DNA of 64,000 nt. It comes from Ruminococcus_C sp963590855 (GTDB taxonomy: Bacteria > Bacillota > Clostridia > Oscillospirales > Ruminococcaceae). The stretch's first letter is position 1. Every line of letters begins with the position of its first letter. The position numbers and the translations under genes are program-made. Under the pieces are notes generated by a model. It ran no database searches and had not been told where the DNA came from. It saw only the letters and a list, made by a program, of their open reading frames with translations. Below are positions 41,016 through 50,738 of this stretch, piece by piece. The stretch is from contig CAVAQT010000012.1 in the NCBI GenBank assembly GCA_963590855.1, forward strand, positions 1 through 64,000. The letters run 5' to 3'.

Positions 41016-44012
41016 TTAGTTATTTGCAGTTTCCGGCAGGGACTCGATGGTATGAACCAGGAACTTCAGCAGTGCGGTTGCATCGCTTGCATCCAATTCG
41101 CCGCCCTGATCGTAGCAGTCACCGTTCAGGAGCTGCTGCTCAGTGAACTGTACAGCGCCAGATACATACTTGTTCAGCAGAACTGCGTCTGTGATATCTA
41201 CACGAGCATCCAGGTTGGTATCGCCAAGCAGAACATCGCTCGGATCGGTAGAACCAGTTGTGGTGGTAGTTGTATCAGAATCGCTTGTTGTGGTGGAATC
41301 TGTGGTGGTAGTGGTTGTAGAAGAATCGGTAACAGTTACCTTCACTTCAACAGTCTTGCCATCCTTAGAAACCTTAACAACAGTCTCGCCAGCCTTTACG
41401 CCGGTGATTACGCCGTCCTTATCAACGGTAGCGATGGTATCATCTTCAGACTCGAATGTGCAGTCATCCTGATTCGGCTTCAGTGTCTCAGTCTTGCCAA
41501 CTTCAACAGTTACATCAGACGGAGTAACAACCAGATCGTCAGACGGTGTATCATCATCAACCGGCATATCCGGATACAGATCATACATTACACCCAGAGC
41601 CATCATGATATCACCTGCATGCCAGAATCTGTGCAGAGTGAAGTAGTAGTCATCGGTGTTGCCGTTTGCATCATAGCATTCCTTGGCATAATCGTACATG
41701 GTCTTTCCGTTTTCGTCCTTCTTCATGTACTCGCCGGTAGTATCCTTGTAGTTGGAGCGGATATCTACGAATGCAACGCCATTCTTGATCTCGTCGCCGT
41801 TCGGCATCTTACCAGTGTAACGGCTTGCGCTCAGGACATTGCCCTGACCGTTTGCAGTAGTGCCATCCGGCAGAGCCAGCTTGGTCTCCCACAGACGCTT
41901 CAGATTGGTGTTGTGATCGGATACACCCAGACCGATGTCATCACGATACTTGTTCCACTCTCTATCCAGGAGCTGTTTGCCCAGGTACAGAGCCTGCTGT
42001 GCCAGTTCGTCGCTGGAAGTAGATGCAGCAGCCTTCTTGTTTTCATAAGAGGTCTTTGCAGCATTGATATCGCTTGTTGCAACGCCCTTTGCCTTTGCAT
42101 AGTAGATCAGAGTGTTTGCCAGAGAGGATACACAACCCAGGTCGCCGTCGCCGTAGCCAACGATGGTGCAGGTCAGGTTGCTGTTATCCTGGTACTTGCC
42201 GTTCCAGGAATTCGGCTGACCAGACCAGATCAGGCTGGACGGGATGGAGAAGGATGTGCCGTCATCCACAACGCCGGTGCTTACATCCGGAATTGTAAAG
42301 GTGGTCTCAGCAGTGTCATACGGCTCGTACTTTGCAGAGAATGTCTTTTCACCGTTTGCCTTACCCAGGATGGTGTTGTCCATGAACCAGCCTACCCAGC
42401 GATCCAGGATCTTTTCCAGAGCATCGGTCAGAGTCAGACCAGTCTGTGCGATGGTCGGATTCTCGCCGCCGTTCTTTGCAACATAGTACAGTTCAGCCAG
42501 ACGCTGTACAGCCCATACCTGGTTACCGATCCAGTGGTTAGAACCAGGGTCAGCGTATACCGGGTGCTCTACATATGCCATATCATAGAATGTGGACTGG
42601 CCAGCCGGATACTGCTCATAACGGCCGTTCCAGGAGTTGGTGCAGCCGCCGGCGATCGGGCCGTCAGCAGACAGCAGCCACAGATACAGCTCGATCTGTC
42701 TCTCCAGAGAAGTCTGGAAGTCATCAGCTGCGCCCTGTGCCTTCATGCCGCTCTTCAGCTCAGAATCGTTTACCAGCGCATATGCAGCCAGCGGGTTCTG
42801 ATAGAATTCGTGGATGTGGGATGCGCCGATCTGCCATGCCCAAGAGCCGTCCATTGCGCCACCCCAAGAGGTGTACCAGTTCATCAGGTAATGCTTGCCG
42901 CTTTCGCCGCTGGATGCCCATACATTCTGACAGCCGATTGCTTTGTAGTACTTATCGTACATATTGTTACGGGTCTCATCACCCATTTTACCAGCCAGTG
43001 CGGAGATAGACTGACTGCCGCCCCACTTGGATTCAACAGTCTGATCGCCTACGCCCCATCTGTTTGCATCGTAAACAGCCTGGATTGCACGGTCTTCTGC
43101 GTCCGGTGCGTTGGTATAAGACCACTGCTCAGCCGGATTCTGCTCGGTGTTGAAGAAGCCCTTCATGCCGTTGTTGCCGTTCAGACCATAGCCCTTGTTG
43201 TGCAGGTCGGTACAAGCGTGCGGAATGGTCTCCCAGCAGGATTCCTGTTCGCCGCGCTGGAAGGTGTTGATCAGTGTGAACTGTCTGCTGCCGCTTGTAG
43301 TAACGCCGTTCTGCTTGCCCTGAGAGCCGTTTGCAGTACCAAAGCCATACCAGTCATCTACGTCAGCCAGCCAGTGCATCAGGTACAGACCCTTATCGCT
43401 GCCGTATACGGAGCAGAAGCTCTGGTGGATCGGGTTCTGTGCAGTGTTGCCTGCCTGCATGTCAGTCGGGTACTGCTCAACCTGCTGCCACTCATCGCTG
43501 TAAGTAGCGCTCAGCTGACCGCCCTTGGACATAAAGTTGCCGCCCTGCTGATCCGGGATCATGGTAGCTTCCATGGTCTTCCATGCCTTGGCCAGATCGC
43601 CGACGGATTCTGTAGAAGCGTCCTTTACGTTCTTTACAGTAACTTCGCCCTTGTTTGCATCGTTTACGATGTTATCGCGCATTGCTGCAGCCCATACCAG
43701 GTAAGACAGTGCCTCAGAAGTTGTCTCGTGACCATAGTCCGGAGCTTCGATACACAGTTCTTCTACCGAGTGATACGGGATACCCAGACCGCCGTTTACG
43801 GTGTTGGTGCTGGACATGTAGCCGTTTTCCACACCGTTGGTAACAACGTCATCATACAGCGACATAAAACGTGCTGCATAAGAATCATCGCCATACGCCT
43901 CATCCTTGGTTCTGGAACCAGCCGCAGATGCAGCAGTCGGAATTACTGCGGAGCATGTCATTGCAGCAGCCAGAACAGCAGCCAGGAATGTTTTGCTTTT
44001 CTTGAATTGCAT
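41016..44012 (-). CDS. GH48 cellulase with Big_2 and dockerin domains
   Basis: Secreted processive cellobiohydrolase, usually the most abundant cellulosomal enzyme. 998 residues: signal peptide 1-31 (AAAMTCSAV, then ASA), GH48 catalytic domain about 34-812, a bacterial Ig-like group 2 domain about 825-897, a Thr/Ser/Asp linker about 898-925 and a type I dockerin about 928-998. EAPDYGHETTSEA holds the expected acid catalyst, and HRFWHAGD is the family's C-terminal signature. The catalytic part is longer than the usual ~640-700. The first dockerin Ca loop (DTNLDARVDITD) is canonical; the second has one extra residue. ATG 44012 follows AGAGGGGAA. Confidence 0.95.
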   Translation of the reverse strand: MQFKKSKTFLAAVLAAAMTCSAVIPTAASAAGSRTKDEAYGDDSYAARFMSLYDDVVTNGVENGYMSSTNTVNGGLGIPYHSVEELCIEAPDYGHETTSEALSYLVWAAAMRDNIVNDANKGEVTVKNVKDASTESVGDLAKAWKTMEATMIPDQQGGNFMSKGGQLSATYSDEWQQVEQYPTDMQAGNTAQNPIHQSFCSVYGSDKGLYLMHWLADVDDWYGFGTANGSQGKQNGVTTSGSRQFTLINTFQRGEQESCWETIPHACTDLHNKGYGLNGNNGMKGFFNTEQNPAEQWSYTNAPDAEDRAIQAVYDANRWGVGDQTVESKWGGSQSISALAGKMGDETRNNMYDKYYKAIGCQNVWASSGESGKHYLMNWYTSWGGAMDGSWAWQIGASHIHEFYQNPLAAYALVNDSELKSGMKAQGAADDFQTSLERQIELYLWLLSADGPIAGGCTNSWNGRYEQYPAGQSTFYDMAYVEHPVYADPGSNHWIGNQVWAVQRLAELYYVAKNGGENPTIAQTGLTLTDALEKILDRWVGWFMDNTILGKANGEKTFSAKYEPYDTAETTFTIPDVSTGVVDDGTSFSIPSSLIWSGQPNSWNGKYQDNSNLTCTIVGYGDGDLGCVSSLANTLIYYAKAKGVATSDINAAKTSYENKKAAASTSSDELAQQALYLGKQLLDREWNKYRDDIGLGVSDHNTNLKRLWETKLALPDGTTANGQGNVLSASRYTGKMPNGDEIKNGVAFVDIRSNYKDTTGEYMKKDENGKTMYDYAKECYDANGNTDDYYFTLHRFWHAGDIMMALGVMYDLYPDMPVDDDTPSDDLVVTPSDVTVEVGKTETLKPNQDDCTFESEDDTIATVDKDGVITGVKAGETVVKVSKDGKTVEVKVTVTDSSTTTTTTDSTTTSDSDTTTTTTGSTDPSDVLLGDTNLDARVDITDAVLLNKYVSGAVQFTEQQLLNGDCYDQGGELDASDATALLKFLVHTIESLPETANN

Positions 44013-44183
44013 GTTTAGAAATTCCCCTCTCTGAAAGAATAAATGTAGGAAATGGTGGATACCGCTGTGTTCGCATCCTTTCTTCACGGCAGGACCCGGC
44101 GACCATAACGGTATATGTTTCTGAACGCACTCTTTGTCCGTTTTCACGAAATACACACAAGAATGCCTTCTTTCATATCAGAA

Positions 44184-44212
44184 ATTATACACCCCTTCGG
44201 GAATTATGTCAA
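44184..44212 (-). promoter_or_regulatory. Sigma-A promoter of the GH48 gene
   Basis: Minus-strand TTGACA (44212-44207), 17-nt spacer, TATAAT (44189-44184): full consensus. The leader before ATG 44012 is about 165 nt. I saw no clear riboswitch in it. Confidence 0.8.
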
Positions 44213-44485
44213 CCCTTTGCACAAATTCCGGATGTGGAAAAAGTCATTTTTGTAGCATTGTACAGATTCTGCGATTCCGTTTTGTGCAACATGCCCCGTA
44301 TTTTTCTGGCATTGCGCACATTTTCCGTGCCATTTTGCATTTTCGTCCGGCTACCGCCGGATTTTCACAGCATTATCACACAGATATGCCATACTGCTTT
44401 TGCGATACGCACAACCTTTCCGGACAGTTGCAGAAACGGTTTTATCCATTATTTCTACTTTTCATGATATGGTTACACTTTATAT

Positions 44486-44514
44486 ATGACAGGAACACAT
44501 TATTCTGCGATAAT
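44486..44514 (+). promoter_or_regulatory. Sigma-A promoter of the ABC operon
   Basis: ATGACA (44486-44491), 17-nt spacer, GATAAT (44509-44514) with TGC upstream of the -10. Leader of about 50 nt. Confidence 0.65.
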
Positions 44515-44569
44515 AAAAGGAAGGTGCAAATTGCCGAAAAAGCGGCGTTTTGCAGGAAAGGAGCATCAC

Positions 44570-45667
44570 ATGGTTGAAATTCAAAACCTGACCAAATACT
44601 ATGGAAATAAGGCTGCGCTCAAGGGGATCAGCTTTACCATAAAGGAAAACGAAGTCGTCGGATTCTTAGGGCCGAACGGCGCCGGAAAATCCACGACCCT
44701 GAACATCATGGCAGGTGTCATTCCCTCTACCGGCGGCACGGTAACCATCCAGGGATACGACATTGCCCAGCAGCCGGTAAAGGCAAAGAAATGCATCGGC
44801 TTTCTGCCGGAGATCCCGCCGGTATATCCGGATATGAAGGTGCGGGAATATCTGACCTTTGCCGCCGGGCTGAAGGGCATTCCGGCAGCCAAGCGCAAGG
44901 GCGAAGTGGAACGCGTTATGGATCGGCTGAAGATCACAGATGTGCAGAAGCGGCTGATCCGCAATCTGTCCAAGGGCTATAAGCAGCGTGTGGGATTCGC
45001 CATGGCGATCCTGGGCGATCCGCCGGTGCTGATCCTGGACGAGCCGACTGTCGGACTCGACCCCACGCAGCTGATGGAAGTGCGCAACCTCATCCTGGAT
45101 CTGCGCCGGAATCACGCCATCATTCTCAGCTCCCATATCCTGGGCGAGATCAGTGCCGTCTGTGACCGCATCGTCATCATCAATCACGGCGAGATCAAGG
45201 CGGACGACACCATTGAGCGCCTGGAAGAGGCAGACAACTCTGGTCTGGTGCTGAAACTGAAAATCCAGGGCAGTTCCCGCGAAGTGCCGAAGGTGGCGAG
45301 AGCCGTCGAGGGCGTTGTCCGCGTGGACAACATCCAGTTTGTCCAGACCGGCATCTATACTTATGATGTAGAGCTGGAAAGCGACAGTGTCCGCAATGCC
45401 CTGTTGTCCGCGCTGCTGCAGCACGGTCTGGAAGTCCTGGAGGTTTCCGCAGAGAAGAAGAACCTGGAACAGGTATTCGTCAAGCTGGTCAACCAAAAGA
45501 CAAAGCATTCCAGCCTGGAAGATCTGCTCAGCGAAATGGACGAAGAGGCAGCCCAGAATGCTGCCGCAGAATCAGACACCCCGGATGCAGCAGATGCGCC
45601 GGCAGAAAATACGCCGGCGGACGAGGATGCCTCCAAGGCAGACCGCAAGCCGGAAGAGGAGGAATAA
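44570..45667 (+). CDS. ABC transporter ATP-binding protein (GldA/CcmA-like)
   Basis: 365 residues. Walker A GPNGAGKST (34-42), signature LSKGYKQRVG, Walker B VLILDEPTVGLDP and a switch His in LSSHIL. After the ~220-residue ATPase comes a ~95-residue domain found in GldA and Nod-type ATPases, then an acidic Ala/Pro/Asp/Glu tail (about 325-365) that is unusual. ATG 44570 follows AAAGGAG. Substrate unknown; with the next three genes it forms a Gld-like exporter set. Confidence 0.92.
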   Translation: MVEIQNLTKYYGNKAALKGISFTIKENEVVGFLGPNGAGKSTTLNIMAGVIPSTGGTVTIQGYDIAQQPVKAKKCIGFLPEIPPVYPDMKVREYLTFAAGLKGIPAAKRKGEVERVMDRLKITDVQKRLIRNLSKGYKQRVGFAMAILGDPPVLILDEPTVGLDPTQLMEVRNLILDLRRNHAIILSSHILGEISAVCDRIVIINHGEIKADDTIERLEEADNSGLVLKLKIQGSSREVPKVARAVEGVVRVDNIQFVQTGIYTYDVELESDSVRNALLSALLQHGLEVLEVSAEKKNLEQVFVKLVNQKTKHSSLEDLLSEMDEEAAQNAAAESDTPDAADAPAENTPADEDASKADRKPEEEE

Positions 45668-45673
45668 GCACCC

Positions 45674-46405
45674 ATGTTTGCACTATATAAAAAGGAATTA
45701 CAGAGCTACTTTCTGTCGCCTGTTGCTTATTTTGTCATCGCCTTTTTCATGGCGACATTTTCCCTGACCTTTATCCAGGATATCGGCAACGTCTCTTCAT
45801 CGACGTATACTTTCTCGTTCGCGTCGATCTTTTATGTCAACATCTTCTACTTTATCTTCCTGCTGCCGCTGCTGACCATGCGGACTTTTTCGGAAGAGCG
45901 GAAAAACGGCACAGAGACCCTATTGCTTTCCAGTCCGCTGAATGTCACGCAGATCGTCATGGCAAAGTTTCTTGCCACAGCGACCATCCTGCTGATGATG
46001 CTGGTGTGCTCGCTGTTCTATCCGATCATCACCTCGATCTACGGCCGCGTGATCTGGTCCAGCCTGATCTGTACATACATCGGATTTTTCCTGTTTGGTC
46101 TGGTCTGCATTGCAGTGGGCATCTTCATTTCCTCTCTCACGGAAATGCCGCTGCTGGCGATCCTCATGAGTGAGCTTGCCATGCTCCTGCTGATGCTGAT
46201 GGACAACCTGAGCGTCAACTCGTTCCTCTCCAGCGTTCCGGTGCTGTCCGATGTGCTGAGCTGGTTCTCCAATCAGACGAAGTTTTATGTATTCTCCCAG
46301 GGCTTGATGCGCATTTCTGACCTGTTGGGCTATGTGACAGAAATTGCCGTATTCCTGATCTGGACGATCATTTCCATTGAAAAAAGACGTTGGAGCCGGA
46401 GGTAA
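45674..46405 (+). CDS. ABC-2 type permease (GldF/NosY-like)
   Basis: 243 residues with six membrane helices; the N-terminal KKELQSYFLSPVAYFVIA and the SEERKNGTETLLLSSP loop are typical of the NosY/GldF permease group. AGGAGG precedes it, 6 bases after the ATPase stop. It should form the membrane pore with the 44570 ATPase. Confidence 0.9.
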   Translation: MFALYKKELQSYFLSPVAYFVIAFFMATFSLTFIQDIGNVSSSTYTFSFASIFYVNIFYFIFLLPLLTMRTFSEERKNGTETLLLSSPLNVTQIVMAKFLATATILLMMLVCSLFYPIITSIYGRVIWSSLICTYIGFFLFGLVCIAVGIFISSLTEMPLLAILMSELAMLLLMLMDNLSVNSFLSSVPVLSDVLSWFSNQTKFYVFSQGLMRISDLLGYVTEIAVFLIWTIISIEKRRWSRR

Positions 46406-46411
46406 GCAGCC

Positions 46412-47887
46412 ATGAGTCAAAACGCAAAAGAAAAACATTTCCGCAACTGGAAGAACACCAAGTTTGCCGGCATGGCATGGATCCTTGCCATCCTGGTACT
46501 GGTGATCGCCGTTGTGCTCAATATGATCCTGTCCCGCCTGGATTTCAGCTGGGACATCTCCCCCAATAAGCAGTACAGTCTCAGCGCGACCACAGAAAAG
46601 TATCTGGATCAGCTGGACAGCGAGGGAAAGACCGTGGATTTCTATGTGCTGACCACACAGGAAAGCCTGGAAAACGACATGGAATCTCTGACTCTGTACC
46701 GCACACTGGAGGCGTATGACGCCCACAAGTCCATCAATCTGATCTGGGTAGACCCGGATACCGACAACGACACCATGGAAAAGATCAACTCGGACAACGC
46801 ATTCACCCTGTCCACCGGTGACATGGTATTCATCTGTGACAATGTGAAAAAACGCGTTCCCGGTTCTTCCATGTACACGACCTATACAGACAGCGACGGC
46901 AACACCACCGGCGAGGACTTCCAGGGCGAAAACCTCATCACCGGTTCTATCAAGGGTGTGGCAGAGAACGTGACCCCGACAGTATATTTCCTGTCCGGCC
47001 ACGGTGAAAAGTCCCTGGATCAGTATACGAAGTTCACCACGAACCTGACCAATTACAACTATGCCGCAAAAGAGCTGAACCTTTCCGAAACGGACGGTGT
47101 GCCGGAGGATGCCGCACTGGTTCTGGTGGCTGCGCCCACAAAGGATATCACCGATGCCGAGACCGAAAAGCTGAATGCATACCTCGACAACGGCGGCAAC
47201 ATCAGTCTGCTGATGTCCCCCAACGGCGGTACTTTTGCCTATACCAATCTGGAAGGCATCATGAAAAACTATGGTTTCTACATGGACTATGACCGTGTTT
47301 CTGAGACCAACTCCAGCTATCACATTTCCGGTGATCCCTATACGATCCAGTGTGAGCTGAACGAACTGGACGACGACAGCGAAGCCACCGACCTGACTTC
47401 GGCACTGGTAAACCAGGGACTGTATACCTTTATGCCGGAATCCCGCAGCTTCCGCTACAATGACGAAAGCGGCACCTATACCATTGCGCCGCTGATTACC
47501 ACCTATGACAGCGCCGTCGGCGAACCCTATGGTGGCACCAGTGATGACCCGGAGGAAGAAAGCGGTCAGCTGCTGTTGGCGGCACACTCCACCAGTCCGG
47601 GAAGAAACAACTCCAAGATGGTCGTTTTCGGCAACGCAGAGTTTATCGATGATGAACACGTCAGCGACGATACCGTGATCGTTCCGGTATATCTGTACCT
47701 GAGCACCATCAGCTGGATGTACAACAGCGACATCGACATGGACATTTCTACCAAGTCCACCACAAACGACTATATCTCCCTGCAGGATGCCGGCTTTGCA
47801 AAAGGCCTGATGGTCGTCCTCACTGTGATCCCCATCGCCATCATGGCTGTGGGCGTCGGCGTATGGATCAAGCGCCGCAATTCGTGA
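46412..47887 (+). CDS. GldG-like ABC auxiliary protein
   Basis: 491 residues: a cytoplasmic basic start, one helix (about 22-40), a large extracytoplasmic part and a second helix near the end (about 463-485). TPTVYFLSGHGEKSL and LVAAPTKDITDAE are typical of the GldG/ABC auxiliary family, whose extracellular domain has a thiamine-amidotransferase-like fold without enzyme activity. AGGAGG-type site GGAGG upstream, 6 bases after the permease. Confidence 0.88.
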   Translation: MSQNAKEKHFRNWKNTKFAGMAWILAILVLVIAVVLNMILSRLDFSWDISPNKQYSLSATTEKYLDQLDSEGKTVDFYVLTTQESLENDMESLTLYRTLEAYDAHKSINLIWVDPDTDNDTMEKINSDNAFTLSTGDMVFICDNVKKRVPGSSMYTTYTDSDGNTTGEDFQGENLITGSIKGVAENVTPTVYFLSGHGEKSLDQYTKFTTNLTNYNYAAKELNLSETDGVPEDAALVLVAAPTKDITDAETEKLNAYLDNGGNISLLMSPNGGTFAYTNLEGIMKNYGFYMDYDRVSETNSSYHISGDPYTIQCELNELDDDSEATDLTSALVNQGLYTFMPESRSFRYNDESGTYTIAPLITTYDSAVGEPYGGTSDDPEEESGQLLLAAHSTSPGRNNSKMVVFGNAEFIDDEHVSDDTVIVPVYLYLSTISWMYNSDIDMDISTKSTTNDYISLQDAGFAKGLMVVLTVIPIAIMAVGVGVWIKRRNS

Positions 47888-47909
47888 TCCGTCCGGAGGA
47901 GGCAGCAGC

Positions 47910-49355
47910 ATGAAAAGACAACTCATTATCGGACTGATCCTGGTGGTTCTCATCGGCGTATGCTTTGGCGCGTATTTCGGCGTAGACGCTTATCAAAAAA
48001 AGAAAGCGGAAAAGGCTGCCGAAGAAGCCGCTGCACTTCAGCTGAGTGACTTTCAGTCTGATGACGTGACGAAGCTGGTACTGCATACACCAGATCTGGA
48101 TTATACCATTGAAAAGAATACCAGCGATGACGACGGCGATTCCTGGCTCGTCACCAGCGGCGATGAACTGCACATCAACACCTATTACATTGATGCGCTC
48201 TGCACCTACGGATGCAGCCTGACCGCCACAAAGGATCTCGGCACGGCAGATGCGGACAAGCTGGAGACCTACGGGCTTTCTGATCCGGTATCCATCACCT
48301 ACTACACCAGTGACGCAGACAAGCCGGAAAAGACACTCTACATCGGCAAGCAGAATCCCACCAAGGAAAGCTTCTATGTGATGCATGACGATGACGATCA
48401 TGTCTACCTGGCAGATGCCAACACCACCGGTTATCTCTATGTCACAAAGACGCAGCTCCGCTATCGCTATCTCATGGATGACAAGACCTCTGATATCACA
48501 CAGATCTCTTTGGAGCGGGATGGTCAGACGATCTATAACTTCTCCAAAACAGACGACAATGCGGACTGGAAAATGACAGATCCCATTGAAACGCCCATCG
48601 GCGTCAACAATGCAAACCTCTCCTCCACCTTCATCAGCTTGCAGCAGCTGGAGGCGGACGACTTCGGAGACAGCGATGTGACACCGGACAAGTATGCAGA
48701 ATACGGCTTCGATGAGCCGGCATACCGCTTCCAATTCACCCAGTCCACCGGAGAGACCACGACGCTTCTGGTCGGCGAATATGATCCGCTCACCACATCG
48801 TACATCAAGTGTCTCCATGTGGAAACCAACGAGATCCTGGTCTTTGATTCCTCTTATCTCAGCTTCTTACAGGCAGATGCCACAAGCTATATGGTAAGCA
48901 ATGTCTACAAGCAGGGCATTGAAAACGTCTCCGAGCTCACCATGCAGTATCACGGTTCGTTCAACGACAAGACAGTGGATATCGACAGCAGCTTCACCAT
49001 AGACGATGCAAACAGCAGCTATACCTTTGACGGAACTGCGATCCATGCCGACGATACCGCATTGGCAGCATTCAAGACCTTCTACACCGCTGTTTCTGAG
49101 CTGTCCTATGAGTCTCTGGAAGCAGATGCACAAGCACCGGCGGACACCGATCCGGCACTGCGTCTGACGTACACCTTGCTGGACGGCAGCACACACACGG
49201 TGGAACTGGTCAAGCGGGATGACACCACCTACTGGGCATTCATCGACGGGGAATTTACCCATGCTGTGGTACGGCAGCGTGCACTCAGCGGCGAAAACAA
49301 GCTCCTGGAAGCGTATACCGCACTGCAAAAGGCAGCTGCATCTGCGGCTTCGTAA
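47910..49355 (+). CDS. DUF4340 secreted/anchored protein of the Gld-like operon
   Basis: 481 residues: one N-terminal helix (about 5-24), a Lys/Glu/Ala stretch and then two DUF4340 units with short beta strands (SITYYTSDADKPEKTLYIG, then YVMHDDDDHVYL). DUF4340 proteins accompany GldA-F-G operons in many bacteria, with function unknown. GGAGGAGG precedes ATG 47910. A terminator follows, so the operon has four genes. Confidence 0.85.
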   Translation: MKRQLIIGLILVVLIGVCFGAYFGVDAYQKKKAEKAAEEAAALQLSDFQSDDVTKLVLHTPDLDYTIEKNTSDDDGDSWLVTSGDELHINTYYIDALCTYGCSLTATKDLGTADADKLETYGLSDPVSITYYTSDADKPEKTLYIGKQNPTKESFYVMHDDDDHVYLADANTTGYLYVTKTQLRYRYLMDDKTSDITQISLERDGQTIYNFSKTDDNADWKMTDPIETPIGVNNANLSSTFISLQQLEADDFGDSDVTPDKYAEYGFDEPAYRFQFTQSTGETTTLLVGEYDPLTTSYIKCLHVETNEILVFDSSYLSFLQADATSYMVSNVYKQGIENVSELTMQYHGSFNDKTVDIDSSFTIDDANSSYTFDGTAIHADDTALAAFKTFYTAVSELSYESLEADAQAPADTDPALRLTYTLLDGSTHTVELVKRDDTTYWAFIDGEFTHAVVRQRALSGENKLLEAYTALQKAAASAAS

Positions 49356-49378
49356 CACAATTCCAACAAAGCCATACA

Positions 49379-49412
49379 AAAAAGAGATACCGAAAGCGGT
49401 GTCTCTTTTTTT
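49379..49412 (+). terminator. Intrinsic terminator of the Gld-like operon
   Basis: 12-bp stem AAAGAGATACCG / CGGTGTCTCTTT (one G-U pair), AAAG loop and an eight-T run, 24 nt after the DUF4340 stop. Confidence 0.9.
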
Positions 49413-49475
49413 ATGCTAAAACGGCTTTCTCCGGCGTTTCGGATGGGGAAATGCATGAAGAATTCTTAAAATCCA

Positions 49476-49504
49476 TTGACAAAACACAAAAAATGGATTA
49501 TAAT
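49476..49504 (+). promoter_or_regulatory. Sigma-A promoter of the carboxypeptidase genes
   Basis: TTGACA (49476-49481), 17-nt spacer, TATAAT (49499-49504): perfect consensus, with a leader of about 55 nt. Confidence 0.85.
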
Positions 49505-49565
49505 TGTAGAGTGCATATTATCGATAAGATGCAGCATACAGATTGATTTTACACGAGGTGCAGCA

Positions 49566-50693
49566 ATGAAAGTTCGCAGAAAAAGAAAGCACGGCAATAC
49601 AAAACTCTGGATCAATACGACCATCGGCGTCCTTTGCGGATTTATCGTGATCGTATTCGTGATCGTTCTTCTGACACAGACCGGAAAACCGAAGGTACAG
49701 ACGCAGATCCCCACCGCAGCTGGCGCACAGACTGCGACAACCGAAGCGACAGAACCGACAACAGAAGCATCCACAGAGCCGCCTGCCCTGCTGACCTATC
49801 CGTCAGCCGCAGAGAATCTGACTGAACTGACGGCTGCAAACCTCTCCAGCGAACATGCTGTCCTCCTGGATGTGGACGACAACACCATCCTGGCGCAGCG
49901 TGACCCGGATGCGAAAATCTATCCGGCATCTATGACCAAGATCATGACCCTGCTGGTAGCAGCTGAAAATATCGAAAACATGGATGACACCTTTACCATG
50001 ACATATGACATCATTGCACCGCTCATTGACGCAGAGGCTTCCCGTGCCGGATTTGAAGAGGGCGAGACCGTACCGCTGAAAGACCTGATGTACGGCATTG
50101 CACTGCCGTCCGGCGCAGATGCCACAACCGCCATTGCGATCTACATCAGCGGCTCGGAGGATGAGTTTGTCAAGCTGATGAATGCCAAGGCAGAAGAACT
50201 GGGACTGGAAAACACCCACTTCACCAATGCCAGCGGTCTGTATGACCCGAACCACTACAGCACAACGACCGATATCGCCATGCTCATGAGCGCTGTGATG
50301 GAAAACGATACCTGCCGGGAGATCCTGGGCACCTATCAGTATACCACATCCGTGACAGAGCAGCACCCGGAAGGCATTCCTCTGGAAAGCACCATGTTCA
50401 GCCGGATGTACGGCAATGAAGTCACCGGAATCACCATCGAAGCCGGAAAGACCGGCTATACCGATGAAGCCGGACACTGCCTGGTCAGCTATGCCACCGA
50501 CACAGAGGGCAAACACTTCATTGCAGTCACCGCAAAAGGCCCTACCTACTGGCGCGCCGTTTTTGACACCTTCGCATTATACGGACTGATCCACGACGGC
50601 TATCCTATGCCCACCGATCTGGAAACACAGCAGACAGACGAAAACGGCTCTGTGGTCGATCCCACAGAAACCGCTGCTGTTCCGGCTGCATAA
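49566..50693 (+). CDS. D-alanyl-D-alanine carboxypeptidase (PBP5/DacF family)
   Basis: Trims the terminal D-Ala from peptidoglycan stem peptides. 375 residues: an N-terminal anchor helix (about 16-37), a Thr/Glu/Ala linker (45-75) and the S11 catalytic domain. Active Ser122 in SMTK (122-125) and KTG (295-297) are present; the second motif reads SGA (182-184) where SxN is usual. The helix with basic start suggests an N-terminal anchor instead of the C-terminal amphipathic helix of PBP5. ATG 49566 follows GAGGTG. A VanY-fold gene follows. Confidence 0.92.
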   Translation: MKVRRKRKHGNTKLWINTTIGVLCGFIVIVFVIVLLTQTGKPKVQTQIPTAAGAQTATTEATEPTTEASTEPPALLTYPSAAENLTELTAANLSSEHAVLLDVDDNTILAQRDPDAKIYPASMTKIMTLLVAAENIENMDDTFTMTYDIIAPLIDAEASRAGFEEGETVPLKDLMYGIALPSGADATTAIAIYISGSEDEFVKLMNAKAEELGLENTHFTNASGLYDPNHYSTTTDIAMLMSAVMENDTCREILGTYQYTTSVTEQHPEGIPLESTMFSRMYGNEVTGITIEAGKTGYTDEAGHCLVSYATDTEGKHFIAVTAKGPTYWRAVFDTFALYGLIHDGYPMPTDLETQQTDENGSVVDPTETAAVPAA

Positions 50694-50738
50694 AAGCCGA
50701 TTCCGCTAAATTATAGGAAAGGAGGCTGGTTCCCTGTC

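Larger units (their letters stand above)
44013..44569. other. Divergent intergenic region, GH48 / Gld-type ABC operon
   Basis: 557 bases without a gene. It holds the two divergent promoters (44184-44212 minus, 44486-44514 plus), a TGTGGAAA at 44233-44240, and four related words built on TTGCACAA/TTGTGCAA/GCGCACA/ACGCACAA at about 44216, 44281, 44311 and 44406. These may be regulator sites. Confidence 0.5.

Noticed and set aside
41052..44018. 988-codon open frame on the plus strand
   Set aside because: It is antisense to the GH48 gene over its full length, shows no protein family and has no ribosome site; it is a shadow of codon bias.
45920..47953. 677-codon open frame on the minus strand
   Set aside because: Antisense to the permease and GldG-like genes, which have ribosome sites and recognisable domains.
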